Made by a program: the position numbers and the translations under genes. Shown piece by piece: positions 21,443 to 34,511 of a DNA stretch of 64,000 bases. Origin of the DNA: Begonia masoniana (taxonomy: Eukaryota > Streptophyta > Magnoliopsida > Cucurbitales > Begoniaceae); the NCBI GenBank assembly GCA_022432975.1, contig CM039502.1, positions 11,011,290 through 11,075,289 of the forward strand. The letters run 5' to 3'. Numbering within the stretch: position 1 is the stretch's first letter; every line of letters begins with the position of its first letter. The notes beneath the pieces are model-generated. The model was not told the DNA's origin and searched no databases. It saw only the letters and a list, made by a program, of their open reading frames with translations.

Positions 21443-24177
21443 ATGGCTGGTCATAGGAATAGTTTTGGCAAGCGGACACATATGCATTCTGATTATTCTG
21501 ACAATGGTGGAAATAAACGTAGACATCCTGCTGATGATAGAGATCAATTTTCCATTGAATCCGATGATACTGTATATCGATATTTGTGCCCTGCAAGAAA
21601 GATAGGGAGTGTGATTGGTAGGGGAGGGGAAATTGTAAAGCAATTAAGAATAGACACTAAAGCTAAGATTATGATTGGCGAGACAGTTATGGGGTGTGAA
21701 GAACGTGTTATAACAATCTACAGCACCAGTGAAGAAACTAAAGCATTTGAGGATAATAGTGCCTATATTTGCGCAGCAACAGATGCTTTATTTGAAATTT
21801 TTGAGAGAGTTGTCGCCGAGGAGTTGCATGATGAAGATTTTGAAGGGGGTCACCAAGTTACGGCTAGACTTTTGGTTCCATCTGATCAAATTGGTTGTAT
21901 TATTGGGAAAGGAGGACAGATAGTTCAGAGTATCCGTACTGATACTGGGGCTCAAATTCGCATTCTTAAGGATGACCACTTACCCCGTTGTGCGTTGAGC
22001 TCTGATGAACTTGTACAAGTAAGTGTGATGGCTTTGATCTGCTGTTAATTTTATTCCTATTTGTGTGTTTCACTTGTTTTCAAATTTGACCCGTTATTAT
22101 ATCACTGTAGAGATGTGAACAGGCTTAACATGTTTTTTGCTGCACGATCTACTGTTGGATATATGATTTGTTAATGAATGGCTTTTTGGAGGCTCGTATA
22201 TTAATGATTAAAAATTCTGATGGTGATTAGTGATGGAAGGGGGGTCATGGTACTTTCTGTATTGCCTGGAATTTGTGGTTATTACTTTTTGTAATGCCAG
22301 GAATTTTTTACTGTATATCGTACTTTCTGTAATTCCTTGAGTTTTTTACTGTCTACGTTACTTTTTATAATGCCAGAAATCTATAATGCATATGTTCTAC
22401 ATTAAGATGCATGTCCTAATATTATAAAATTATATCTCATACTGTTTATAAATGAAATGGGCTTTTTGTTATTTGTTTACATATTAGTATGTTAATTGGT
22501 GATGGCTTTCAGATATCCGGGGAACTGCCAGTGGTGAAGAAGGCCCTATTTCAAATTGCGTCTCGCCTACATGATAATCCATCACGAAGTCAGCATTTGC
22601 TTACTTCTGTTTCATCTAATGGCTATTCTTCTGGTGGATCACTCATGGCTTCTGCTGCTGGTGCCTCAATTATGGGATTAGCTCCGCTGATGAGTACATA
22701 TGGAGGTTATAAAGGTGACTCTGGGAACTGGCCCCGGTCTTTATATTCTGCTCCACGGGATGAAGCGTCCTTGAAAGAATTTTCCCTTCGTATGGTATGT
22801 CCAGTTGGAAATATTGGAGGTGTTATTGGGAAAGGTGGTGCTATAATCAATCAGATTAGGCAAGAGTCTGGAGCAGGGATTAAAGTGGATAGTTCAACAA
22901 CTGAAGGAGATGATTGCTTAATAAATATTTCTACGAAGGAGGTGAATTATGCATCCATTTGTGAATTGATTTTTTTATTTCTTTCCTCATCATTCTCACA
23001 CTGTATACTTCTTTAGTTCTTTGAAAACAGTTTTTCTCCAACAATTGAAGCTGCTGTACGCCTTATATCAAGATGCAGTGAGAAAGTTGAAAGAGATTCT
23101 GGAATTGTTTCATTCACAACACGGCTGCTTGTGCAAACCTCTCGAATTGGCTGCTTAATTGGAAAAGGAGGGGCTATCATAACTGAGATGAGAAGACTTA
23201 CAAAAGCTAACATCCGCATATTGTCAAAGGAAAATCTTCCAAAAATTGCTTCTGAGGATGAAGAGATGGTGCAGGTATGGTTGTCAATTATGTTTTTTGG
23301 AGTGCTACTCCTTCAGAGTTAAACTTATTTTTTTTTTTTGTTAAATGGAAACTACAATAGTTCTTTTTTGTCATCAGATTGCTGGGGAGCTTGATGTTGC
23401 AAAGGATGCTCTTATTCAAGTAGCTACTAGATTACGAGCAAATCTTTTCGACAAGGAGGGTGCACTACAAGCTATGTTACCAGTTCTGCCATATATTCCT
23501 ATGTCAGCTAATGCTGCAGATAGTTTGAACTACGAAAGTAGAGATGGTAAACGACATGGGCGGGGCCATTCTTTCTCTAGTGGCTATGGTGGCTCAAGTG
23601 AGGTTGCAGCTGGTGATGGTTATGGAAGTTATAGTAGTCCACAGGTATACTTAAAAACATTTTATACAGACATTAGAGTTTATGTCCCCTACATCTTGAA
23701 TTAAGGTTAATAAGATGATAATTATGAGACTCCGTTAGTTCACTATTATTTAATTTTTGTGGGATAGAATTTATTTATGCGACTGTGTAGAGCTTCTGTA
23801 ATGCTTAAAAATAACTGCTTTCATATCAATTTTTGTTTCAACAATTCATTTGTTTTTTTCCAGGCTGCTGTCAATGGCAGTGGTTATGGAGCTTATGGGA
23901 GTTATTCTTCTGGACGGAGCGGTAGTCCTAGGTAATCTCAACTTTACATTAAGTCAAGTGCTTTCTTCAGAAACTTAAAAGTGAAACCCAGTTGAACTGA
24001 ATTTCATTTGCTCTTCATTCTTTTTTATAGTGGAATTTGGAATGCATTGTGGTTTAAGGCACAATCAGTAATCTTGTTTATTTTGGTCTTAAAACTTTTT
24101 CCTGATATTTAGTCTCCTGCACCAGGATGTCTGGCCATAATCCTGTTTCTCGCAGTAGGAGAAATTACGGATACTAG
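21443..24177 (+). CDS. RNA-binding protein with four KH domains (HEN4/PCBP-like)
   Basis: Six coding exons join in frame: 21443-22018, 22513-22941, 23017-23274, 23378-23644, 23864-23931, 24126-24177, giving 549 residues. All introns are GT-AG. Four KH domains are seen by their GxxG loops: GRGG (residues 59-62), GKGG (about 155-158), GKGG (298-301) and GKGG (384-387). The tail is Gly/Ser/Tyr-rich and ends RNYGY. The family is nuclear poly(C)-binding-like and acts in pre-mRNA processing. The start is the ATG in gcaATGGCTGG; an upstream in-frame TTG is not a plant start. The acceptor ttggaagcag just upstream suggests an intron in the 5' UTR. It lies divergent from the PTB pseudogene and is closest, from memory, to Arabidopsis At5g15270. 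Confidence 0.92.
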
Positions 24178-24268
24178 AAATTTCGAGATGCTACCTGAAG
24201 GTATACTTTTCTATCATTATTGCCCTTCTTTACCATACTAAAGAGTGTTTTCCCAGAACTTGTATATC
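24178..24268 (+). other. Start of KH gene 3' UTR
   Basis: Sequence after the TAG continues to gaaggtatac, a plausible donor for an intron in the 3' UTR. The UTR's extent cannot be fixed because a duplicated segment follows directly. Confidence 0.4.
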
Positions 24269-24677
24269 AATGATAGACTATGAGTTAGCTAACCTAGCCA
24301 AACTCCCTTGAAATTAAGCTGATATTCTTACGCTCCCTCTGTTGCCTTTTCCTTCCCCTCCAGCTGAGATACGAAGCCTGAAGCCAGCCTACCTTTTGAT
24401 GAAGCCTACTCTGACTTAACTAGAAGACCAGATGATCCAGGGTTTGAAATAGTCCTTGATGTGCTTAAAAGCTTGTGCTCCCTAGAACCTGATAGCCAAA
24501 TGCCTTTGTCTGCTATTGGATATCCAGTTCATATGTCAAGAGCAAAATCATGTTGATTTCTGTTTTTGTGGTAGTTCTATTTAAATGTCATTAACCTCAA
24601 GTTGTAGCAGATTTCTTATTTTACATTTGTTTGTTGGGATTGATCTTATAGTCTCTATGAACCATTCGAAATTGTCA
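24269..24677 (+). repeat. Segmental duplicate, copy B (pair with 14185-14560)
   Basis: This is the fuller of the two copies, with an extra 36 bp near 24442. It lies about 90 bp downstream of the KH stop codon, probably in its 3' UTR or a UTR intron. Differences between copies are few, so the duplication is not ancient. Confidence 0.85.
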
Positions 24678-26253
24678 TATGCGAGCGTTGGTGAAATTCT
24701 AATTGACAGAGAAGTTTTCTAAGTACAAGTTTATTTATCAGCCATTTGTGCAGCTGTAAATCGGCAATTCAGAAACAATTTAATTATGTATTTTGACAGC
24801 ATTAACATGTCATCTCTGCTCTTGCTGGACAAGAGTTACCGTGTTCAAAGACATTCTTAACCATTTGTTGTTTCACCTCTTGTTTGGTTGAACATGTAAC
24901 CCAGATTTTCACTAAAGCTGGGATATTGTAAGCCACAGATTTTTTCAGAGGATGCTTTTGCATGGTGGGGAACTATTTTGTGCTCATCTGTGTGGTATGT
25001 ATTCTGTCGAATGAAACTAATGATGAGGGTCAAATGTTATGGATGAGAGGTCCATTGACACTCTGTTTCGATCTATTTGCAAAATGGGTGGAATTTTCAT
25101 CAAATGGTAATTAAGGTTCCAATTTGTGCTCAAAATTTTATGTTAAATTGTAGCCAGTAGCTCCGCTCAACGCGTTAGTTTGTGCTATTCATTTTGCAGG
25201 CTATTTACAACTACCCTGGTGTAAAATCATAAATTGATATGGCTATGCATACCATTGTAAGTGCAGGATTGGGGTGCAAGTATAGAAAGGCTTTGGACGA
25301 CAATTAAGAGGTGCTATAATGCGACGTCGAGCAAATGCGGCTGTTACAATGTTTTTCCTTTCCTAAACTATGGCGTCACCACGAGCCTACGGGCATTAAC
25401 TCAGCAAATGGAGTCTGGGTAAGTCGCTGAATAACAGCAAGAGTGGTGAGACGTTGTTAGGCCACTACGCAGAAATTCAAAGTGACTAAAAAAGAAGGAA
25501 GCTAAGCCTAAGGCTTCTTCCATTACCTTTGAGTTTTGTGTTGGCCTAGAAATGTATGAGAGCTGAAATAACACGCCTTTCAATCGTGTTTCCAGTACTA
25601 AAGATTTTGTTGAGGTTTCTGGTAATTATCGGCTCTGCTCCAGTTTTATTATGTATGAAAAACTATGATTGAGCTGGAATATTGTCCTTATCTTTGTTCT
25701 TACTTTTTAATACGACTAGATAGATATATATTTAATAATTACTTAATAAAAAAATAAAATTTTGTATTTAAAAAAGTTGAAGGACATACGTTTTCCTGTG
25801 TAAATATTGAAAAATTTAATTTTTTTGAGTAGGGGACTGGCTCTAAGGGATTGATCTGTTTGGTTTTTAATGCTTCAAGGTGACTCTGTTTACACAGTTA
25901 CTTTTAGATCTTTATTTTTTTTAGAGCAATTGTTTATCTAAATCTGTCAATCATCGCTGCTATTACGAAGTTGCATAATTCCTGAAAATATAGATGGATC
26001 ATCTGACTTGACTAACGCTATAGCAGATCATCTAATACATCATTAAAATGAAGATGATTTATTACCAGATTTGAAAAGAGATCAAAATCTCCAACTACCC
26101 AGAAAACTAAAACATAGATTAGATGAGATTAGTAGCATCCATCATCAACCATTACAAATCAAAACGCCACGAAACGACAAAACAAAAACATGAGGGAAGA
26201 TCCTAGTCTGTTCTGGAACAAGGAAGAGAAAACAGAGAAGGAAAAGAGAGAAG
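24678..26253. other. Non-coding spacer between the KH gene and the small membrane protein gene
   Basis: AT-rich, with no gene on either strand. Part may be KH 3' UTR. The frame on the minus strand over 25401-25583 does not resemble a known protein. Confidence 0.55.
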
Positions 26254-26415
26254 TTAAAGAGAGAGAAAACCTTCTCTGACGAGCAAACCAAACATGAGAA
26301 CGAGGAGGCCGACTGTGATGCACTGAGTTGGGGAGACGAAGGTCTGCGAATAAGCAGACAAAGTGATCGTCGCTCCGACTATTCCAATTATAAATGCGCT
26401 CACATTCTGATTCAT
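26254..26415 (-). CDS. Small conserved-looking membrane protein, 53 aa
   Basis: The frame starts MNQNVSAFIIGIVGATITLS and ends FGLLVREGFLSL. It has two hydrophobic segments (about residues 5-22 and 32-47) separated by YSQTFVSPTQC, so a two-pass membrane hairpin is likely. It resembles very small plant transmembrane proteins of unknown role. The ATG has a reasonable context (gaagATGAA), and GA-rich UTR-like sequence surrounds it. A possible donor (AAG|GTTTTC) near the end could give a different C-terminus. No function is claimed. Confidence 0.6.
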   Translation of the reverse strand: MNQNVSAFIIGIVGATITLSAYSQTFVSPTQCITVGLLVLMFGLLVREGFLSL

Positions 26416-27504
26416 CTTCCGATTCTTTCTTCCTCTACGATTTTGCTTGAAAATGGCGGAAGCAAACCTCGTCTGTCTTTCTTCTCTCTCTTTTTTGGCT
26501 TTTCAGACCATTTTTGAGCCAATCGGAAGTCAACTGTTGTTTGGGATTTTTAATATTTGGTTGACCCTCGATTATTGGTGATTTTGTTGATTGGTCATTG
26601 TTTGTTTTCCTTATTTATATATTGATCCTTTTATTTATATCTATATATACATTGATCCCTTACTTTCATGTTTGTTTAGAAATAACAAATAAGTCGATCA
26701 GGAATAAAAAAATTTGACTCATCCGGTCTAGCGAGTTAAGTGAGCCAAGTCTAATGAGGCTAGTGAGCCCAACGAGCCTGACTAAAACAATTTCAACCCA
26801 AACTGACTTGCGAGACAGTGTTAAACGAGACAAGCTGGCTAAATGAGTTTTAATGAGACTAGCCTAGCGAATGAAATGTACATAAATATTTTTCAATTTA
26901 TGTAAATGTTTAATATATATATAGTTATCATTATAATGTCAAAATATAATAATTAATCGTTCAATTTTAAATTATCTAATAAAAAAGTACCACAAAAATA
27001 TCATTGCAAATAACACACGTACTAATTATGTTGTCATCTATCTAATTATCAATCATTTGCAATTAGAGTGATAAACGAGTTGACCGAGTCAAGCCGAATC
27101 AACCTTAAAAAAATTTGGCTCACCGAGCCTAATAAAGTACACAAATCGAGCCTAACCAGGTCATTCAAAATAAAATTTCAACACGAATCAGCTCACAAAT
27201 CAAAGTTAAACTAGCCGAGTCTGCTACAATTCCGAGCCTGCCGAGCTGGTTGGCTTCAGCCTGTTTATTTGTCATCTCTACGTTTATCACATAAAGATGA
27301 AAATTTCTAATCTACCTTACGAGGAACTGCCGAACCAGACCGAAAAGTTCTAAGTTGAATTTGATGAGACCGGCTTTTCGGTTTTCTTAATTATAGAACG
27401 ACCTGGTTCGGATTCATTTCAGTGACCAATTTCTAGGTGGGCTCTTCTCTATCGTCACTCGTGCGATCCTTCCTGAAGAGTGATATCAATGTTGCAGCTC
27501 GTAG
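26416..27504. other. AT-rich spacer with degenerate short repeats
   Basis: Motifs of the type gagcc(a/t)a and cgagcctaac recur between 26720 and 27250, suggesting an old, degraded element. A tight promoter-like region for the downstream PPR gene lies at 27380-27500. No coding sequence is supported. Confidence 0.5.
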
Positions 27505-30500
27505 ATGACAAGAAGTTTGACGGAAGCTTTCTCCCATTCTGTTCTTCGCATCAAACGGGTTCGCTTAGTCGTCCATGGTTTCCTGGTACTTTCGTCTAAG
27601 ATCTTCTTATCAACCATTGCTGCTCCTAGTAATCCACCATTGACAACGCCTCGAGAAAACGGAAGTCGCGAGACCCAGTTTGATATCGCGTCTATTAACT
27701 TCTCCGGCATCGCGCAATCTCTCATTTCAAGTTGTTCGCAGTTGATAGAAAATAAAGGCGGAAGCTTGGGGTTGGGTAATCCTTCTATTAATGACCTTCT
27801 GTTGGAGATTTCGAATGTTGTTCCAGACCATAGCCGTCGATTTCGGCGATTTTCGGAACTTAAACCCGAGGATGTTCTCGAATTGCTACTGGGTTTTCAG
27901 TCAGAAGGAAGGGAAGTTGGAATTGAATCAAGAAAAGTGGATTCTTTGTGGAGAATTTTCAAATGGGCCGATGAACAGAGTACGAATTTCCAACATCTTC
28001 CTAGGTCGTGCAAAGTCATGGCATCGATGCTTGTACAAGTCGGGATTGGTTAGAGATGTCGAATTTCTTCTTTCTAGAATGGAAGATCAAGGAATAATTT
28101 TGGATAGTCAAGAAATTCATGATAATTTAATAAAACGCTGCATTGGCGAAGCTGAAGTCGAAAGGGCCGTTTCCGCATATGACGATATGAGAAAGAGGGG
28201 TTTAACTCCATCACTGTCATGTTACTGCATTTTTCTTGATTGTTTAGTTCGAGCTAAGAAAATTCACCTCATGTTTAGAGTTTGCGTGGATATGTTAGAG
28301 ATGGCGTCTGGTTTTGACGATGAACTGAAAGCTACTTTTGAGAACATTATAAGAGAATTATGTGTGCATAAAAAGATTCAGGAAGCGAGAAGTCTCATAA
28401 AGAAGTCTGTGCCTCTCAGCTTCCAGCCTAGCAGCGAAATTCTGTATGAAATTGCAAATGGGTACTGTGAGAAGATGGAGTTTGATGATTTGGTGAGTTT
28501 CTTCGGTGTAATCGGGAGTTCTCCCGATGTTCTTGCTGGCAACAGAATTATACATTCTCTGTGTAGCAGATTTGGATCAGAAGGAGCAAACTTGTTTATG
28601 CAAGAGTTGAAGGAAATAGGTTTTAAGCCTGATGAAATAACCTTTGGAGTTTTGATTGGGTGGAGTTGTCTGGAAGGCAAATTAAAGCACTCTTTCCTTC
28701 ATTTTTCGGAGCTACTTTCGAATTGTCTGAAACCGGATTTACATACGTATAATGCTCTCATTAGTGGGGTTTTTAAAGAGGGTATGTGGACTAATGCCAT
28801 TGACATCTTCAACGAAATGAAAGATAATGGAAGATCACCCGATTTATCAACTTTCAGAATTCTTTTAGCAGGTTATTGCAAAGCTAGACGATTCGATGAA
28901 GCAAAATTGATAATCCGCGAGATGGAGCAATGCGGTCTACTTCAACAATCTTCGCTAAACGATCCACTATCCGACATATTTTCCATCTTGGGGTTCGACC
29001 CATTAGATGTGAGATTGAAAAGGGACAATCGAATGGGATCTTTCAAAACCGAGTTCTATGATAATCTGGGCAATGGGCTTTATTTAGAAACAAATTTGGA
29101 TGAATATGAGAAAAGGGTTGATCAAGTTCTTCACAATTCAATGCTTCCCGATTTTAACACTTCCATAATCAAGGAATGTGGCGAGGGAGATTGGATCGCT
29201 GCATTCAAAATGGTTGCAACAAATGGTTAGATGGGGGCAAGAGCTATCTCCGGCGTGTTTTACAGCCTTAGTAAGATGTCATTCTGCATCGACCTCTCGG
29301 AACAGATCTATTATTGATCTTCTGAAGAAAAGACCTAATTTGGTTGCTCAGGTAGATGAACACACTCTCAATTTTATACTGCAAACATACAGTGCAAAAG
29401 AGCTGTTGCTTGACATGAATATAATTTTTAACGAAATGCTTCGACTGGGTGTCAAAATCGAAAAAGAAACGTATACTGCTTTAATAAAGAGTTTTTGTAA
29501 AATAAAAAACTGGACAGATGTTCTTCGTCTCTGGGATATTGCTAGAAAATCTGGTTGGATTCCTGGATTGGAAGACTGTAAATATCTTCTAAAATGCCTT
29601 TGCAAAAGAGGAGAATTTAAAGAGGTGTTTGTCCTTCTTGAAAGCATGCTTTGTTCATATCCAAATTTAAGGTTAGACATAGTTCATGTGTTTTTGGAAA
29701 AGCTTTGTCGATCAGGGTCTGCCTCCATTGCTCCGTGTTATGTTGAACTGAATTTCTCTCGAGGGGCATTCCCGTCGATCATAGAGCTTATAACCATCTT
29801 CTTAAATGTTTTTGCAAGGAGAAAAATGTTTTACTTAGAACTCTGGATGGAATGCTGGCTATGGATTTTTCCCCGTGCTCAGACGGTGCTGCAGATTTAA
29901 TTTGTCTTCTCTGCCGGGCGGGTAGATTCGAGAGAGCAGTGGTGTTAAAAGAGACGAGTGCTTCAAAGCAATTAAAAGCTTCACCTACTGTCTATGGTGC
30001 ATTAATAGAAGGCTTATGCAACAAAGGGAGGGTTGAAGAAGCCTTCTCTCAATTCCAGAATATGTTGATGAAGGGTCTTGCCCCTGATGCTAAAATTTAT
30101 AACCTTCTAGTTCAAGGGTGTTGCTTTGTTGGAAACTTCCGGAAAGTATGGATGCTTTTCGGGTTCATGATGAGAAAAGATTTGAGCCTCTCAATATCGA
30201 GTTGTCGAACCTTAATCCGTTCGATGTGTATGGAGGAGAGAGTTCATCATGCATTCAGCCTAAAAGAGTTGATGCTTAAACAAGTTGAGATTCATGACCT
30301 CATAATTTATAACATTCTTATTTTCTATCTCTTTATTAGCGGAAATGGGTCGATAGTGAATAAGATTTTGGACGAGATGCAGGCCCGGAGACTCCGACTC
30401 GATGAAGTTACTTATAATTTTCTGGTATACGGGTTTAGTGCAAGTAAAGACGTCCCAAGATCCATCCACTATATTTCTTGTATGATTTCTCAGGGAATAA

Positions 30501-31273
30501 AGCCAAGGAATCTCACTTTTACAGCATTGATTGACTGCCTTTGTGAGAATCGGGAGGTCGGAAAAGCTACGGAACTGAGTTTAGAGATGGAATTAAAAGG
30601 ATGGACTCATGGTTCGACCGTTCAGAATTCCATTGCAGAAAGCCTCGTTTTGAACAAAAAGCTTCAAGAAGCCGAGTCTTTTCTCAAACGGATGGTAGAA
30701 AAACGTCTTGTTCCGAGTAACATAAACTACAATAATCTCATTCGCCATTTTTGCCGACAAGGGAAGCTGTCGATGGCCGTTGAGCTTCTAAACACGATGC
30801 TCAAAAAAGGGAACACCCCAGCTTCTTCGAGTTACGATTTTGTTGTTCAAAGTTGTTGTTTGAGGAATAAATTGGACCAAGCTTTAGATTTTCATACTGA
30901 AATGTTGGATAGAGGCCTGAAACCGGCCATTAAAACGACAGAAGAACTTATATTTTCCTTCTGCAGAAATGGGAAGACAGGGGAGGCAGAGAAGCTTCTG
31001 GTTGCCATGGTCGCAGCCGGTGAGGTTCCAACCAAGCAAATGTATTCTTCTGTAATTAACAGATACAGATCAGAAAATAATCTGAAAAAGGCATCGGAGA
31101 TTATGCAGGCATTGCAAAAATGTGGGTATGAGCCTGATTTTGAAACGCATTGGTCTCTTGTAAGCAATTTAAGCAACTCGGCAAACAAGAACAGCCCTGG
31201 TTTCCTCTCCAGACTGCTTTGTAGAAGTGGATTTTCTCCAGAAAAAGATACAAACTTGCATCGACATAGGTAA
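27505..31273 (+). CDS. Long P-type pentatricopeptide repeat protein, frame broken by four 1-bp insertions
   Basis: Open stretches in three frames form one intronless PPR protein of about 1250 residues, dense in 35-residue units such as PDLHTYNALISGVFKEGMWT and PDEITFGVLIGWSCLEGKL. P-type PPR proteins bind organellar RNA. The N-terminus (MTRSLTEAFSHSVLRIKRVR) is basic and hydroxylated, like a mitochondrial presequence. The frame moves by +1 each time near 28045 (extra A), 29220 (extra A), 29715-29717 (extra G) and 29746 (extra A); all four are single-base gains. From memory the closest relative is Arabidopsis At5g15280, whose neighbour is the KH gene, as here. It is either a very young pseudogene or an intact gene in unpolished sequence. 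Confidence 0.85.
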
Positions 31274-31374
31274 ACAGCGATGAACTTTTTAGTGGATCAT
31301 TGATTTAGTAATCTTTTTTATTGTTTTGAGCCCTGATTCCAAATGATGTAACAGTCTGGAAATGTTGTTGTATG

Positions 31375-31890
31375 TCAGAAGAGATCTATTACAAGCAGAA
31401 TCAAATCAACAAGGGATAAAAAAATACTGAAAATGATCACGTGTAATTGTTTTAAAAGGATCCATACATCACAATGATTCAATTGAAAAGGCGATTCTTG
31501 CGTATTATTGTGAGACTCAATAGGTAAACGATGTTTTGTTAACGGACAAACACAAATCGAGTCTTTCACCAAATGTCAATGCAAAATATCCTTCAAAAGA
31601 TGATTTTTTACATTTGATGGATGTCCTAGCCTGACAATGCCAGAGAGAACTTTCCATAACCTTTTTGGGAAAGAAAATTGAGATGAAGGAAACTCGGATG
31701 TAGTTGTTGCATGATTTTGATTTTGATAAAGAATGTACAAGTTTCCAATTTGATTACTCATCCCATTCATTTTGGCTGAATACTGGTCTTGAATTAAGTA
31801 GGAATTAGAATTGAAGCAATTTAGGGTAGAAGATAGTGCTTGACTTGTAACCGGTGTGAATGAATCATTTAATCCAGTGAAAAATTGCAT
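31375..31890 (-). pseudogene. Ty1/copia retrotransposon remnant
   Basis: Two adjacent minus-strand frames give MQFFTGLNDSFTPVTSQALS, then RLGHPSNVKNHLL (the gag-pre-integrase motif), then SICVCPLTKHRLP and QLNHCDVW, typical of the Copia polyprotein before integrase. Zinc-knuckle, protease and reverse transcriptase parts are missing, and a stop separates the pieces. No LTRs were found around it. Confidence 0.75.
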
Positions 31891-32302
31891 AACAAATTCA
31901 TGTTGATGTTATAAAAGCAAACCGAATTACTTTGATTCTATTGCATATTATATTCTCCACCATGTCACGAATATGATCCTGGTGACTTAATTAGATACTA
32001 ATTTCACTAAAGTTGTGGGAGTTTATAACTTGAAATTTCTATGATTGGATCGTAGATGGGTTTAGTAGCTGAAGGCAAGCTCTAATCATAGAGATATATA
32101 ATAATACACAAACCAAAACCCAATGTATGGGATTTTATTCAAAAAAACAAAGCAGACACAACACAACAAAGCCAGCAATGTTCTTCAAACATGCAACGCA
32201 AAACACAAATCAGTGCAAACAAGCCTTTATTTAGTAGTGGTCGATAGGAGATTTAACCTTCACAAGACAACCTCCCTCCAATGGCAGCTTGCTGCAATTT
32301 CA
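31891..32302. other. Spacer and 3' flank of the PLDRP1-like gene
   Basis: No gene. 32120-32302 is likely the 3' UTR of the minus-strand gene that ends at 32303. Confidence 0.5.
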
Positions 32303-33527
32303 TCACTCGTCGTCGTAGTTTCTGCGGGGGTGGTGCTTATGATGACGATGCTTCTTCTCCTCGTCTTCATCGTCGGAGTTATCACCCTGTCATAATTATG
32401 GATCATCAAGCATAACCCAAGTCCAAATATTTAACCAAATATAAGTTTAACGAGGGTGAATGAACGCAAATAGTAATGATCATGAATTCAACAAATGATT
32501 TGAAACTGCTTACATATTTCTTGCGACCGTAATCCTCTTCCCCATAACCATACTTAGGACGATCCTCGTCTTCATCTTCACGCCTCTCATATCGAGGCTT
32601 CTCGTACTCTGCTTCCTCAGACCCACCATAGCTAGGCCTTTCATAGCTCGGTCTTCTTGGGGGCTCATCCTCGTAACTAGGTTTCTCATATTCTGGCCTC
32701 CTCCCATACCCAGAGTCACAGCCCTCTTCCTCACCATACCTCGGTTTCCGACCATATTCAGATCCATAATTAGGTTCTGGCGCCTCATACTCTGGTCTCC
32801 GGTTAGAATCCTCGTACTCGGTCGGACGACCATGCCCAGATCCATAAGAATCATCCGACTGCGGCATACGGCCTCGCCCAGACCCATACTCCGAGCCATA
32901 ATAGTCCGGATCCGGCCTCCTTCCATAAGAGTCATCCGACTGCGGCATACGGCCACCCCCAGATCCATACTCCGAGCCATAAGAGTCCGGATCCGGCCTC
33001 CTCCCATACCCAGATCCATACTCTGGTTCGGGAATCTCCGCATCTGGGCGCCGGCGATACCCAGATTCATAACCCGACTCAGGTGGCCGCTGCTCATAGT
33101 CCTGTTTTCTCCCATAACCAGATTCATTTTCCGATCCGGGAACTTCAGGTCCACCATGACCAGGCTGGAACCCATAAGCAGGCGGAGGGTTCACATAAGA
33201 TCCGCCGCCATAGCCTCCCTCCCCTTCAGCTCCCCCAGGCGTAAAGCCATAAGCGGGTCCGGGTCGAGGCTTGGGGCGAGCATAGCTACTATACTCCGTA
33301 TTCAGAGCATCGTCGGCATAAGCACAGGGCTCGGCATCGGACGAAAACTGCGGCCGCTCGTAGTCAATCTCTTCAGAATCCGGTGAGGAGTTTGGATAGC
33401 AGATCTCTTCAGAAGGAGCGAGGGATCGGCCGTAAGTGAGATATATGTCGTAGCCCCCGCCGTAGGGGGTGGGATCGTACTCATCGAATTCGTGGACGTC
33501 TTCCTCGGTTACGGAATAGTACGGCAT
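32303..33527 (-). CDS. PLDRP1-like (At5g39570-like) intrinsically disordered protein
   Basis: Two exons (33527-32514 and 32386-32303, phase 0) encode 365 residues. The start MPYYSVTEEDVHEFDEYDPT and GGYDIYLTYGRS are the conserved head of this plant family. Then come about ten imperfect repeats of the type YGSGYGRRPD/E and YEKPSY, and exon 2 supplies an acidic stretch followed by the His/Lys-rich HRHHKHHPRR. In Arabidopsis the relative is a phosphatidic-acid-related, phospholipase-D-regulated protein; the biochemical role is poorly known. The repeats and absence of hydrophobic core suggest disorder. Donor GTAAGC and acceptor TGACAG are clear. The antisense frame over 32832-33386 is a shadow of the repeats. 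Confidence 0.88.
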
Positions 33528-34511
33528 CGCGTTTTCGGTACCGGAAAATGCTTTTCTTCACCTTCTTCCGTCGGTTTCTGATAACGCAGATGGAAAGGTC
33601 CGTCTTAAAAGAGACAACTTTTTAATGAAATGACTAAAATACCCTTCAGATTTCCTTCTTTATCGCTACTCTTTTAATTAATTAATTTTTCTCCTACAAC
33701 CAATCTTCTGTCCTTTGCCGACAGGCGACACGATGAATAGAGATTAAATAAATAAAATTTGTTATTTGAAAATAAATAATAATAATACGCGTGTTTTGAT
33801 ATTTAAATCATTAAATACTGCATTAAATTTTCTGAGAACAAACCAATAAACATAAATAATTGGAAAAAAAAATTATGTTTCAATTACTACACACACGGTT
33901 GTGTAATTAATTCAAACAAATTTAATCTAAAAGTTGAAAACCTTGCTGTCTGAAACCATGCATGGATCATATCATGCCCACCAAAGTTGAGGGTTAGATT
34001 ATTGACTGGAAAGCTACAATTTTAACACAATCAAATTTCATCTTTTTTCAATTCAACATACACAATTTTGTGGTTTCTTCGACCAACCAGCTCGAGGAAA
34101 CTAACGAAAAAGTAAAATACGTATTCATGTATTACTAAGTTTGGTTATATGTCGCTACCGGATCCAACTATTTCCGATATTGAGTTTTATGGTGGAAGAA
34201 AATATGGGTTTGGATTTATATCATTTTGGTCGAACATGACATATGAGAAACCATTGATCTGACTAAACACACCACCTTATTTTTTACTTCCAAATCACAA
34301 ATACACAAATAAAGAAAGTTCATGAGTCATATACCTCGAGTTTTATATAGTAAAACCCGTACTTTCCTGTAACGGACTCGTTGCCTGTGTTTGCTCAATA
34401 AGAACTTCCCCTTCTGCAAAGAAAGTAGCTTCGTCTGCATAACTAGGTTGTTTTTCATCATATTTTCTGCAAAATAAAGGGAGAGTGCAGTACTTTGATT
34501 TGAGGACAGTA
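33528..34511. other. Divergent intergenic region between PLDRP1-like and DUF1997 genes
   Basis: The two flanking genes point away from each other, so both promoters lie here. The 70 bp next to 33527 are likely 5' UTR. The middle is AT-rich with no open frame of note. Confidence 0.55.

Noticed and set aside
31375..31890. Intact Copia retrotransposon
   Set aside because: Only a short gag-pre-integrase region remains, split by stops, with no LTRs or reverse transcriptase.
32832..33386. 184-codon plus-strand frame opposite the PLDRP1-like gene
   Set aside because: It is the antisense reading of the Gly/Tyr/Arg repeat region; the minus-strand frame has the conserved family start and a good intron.
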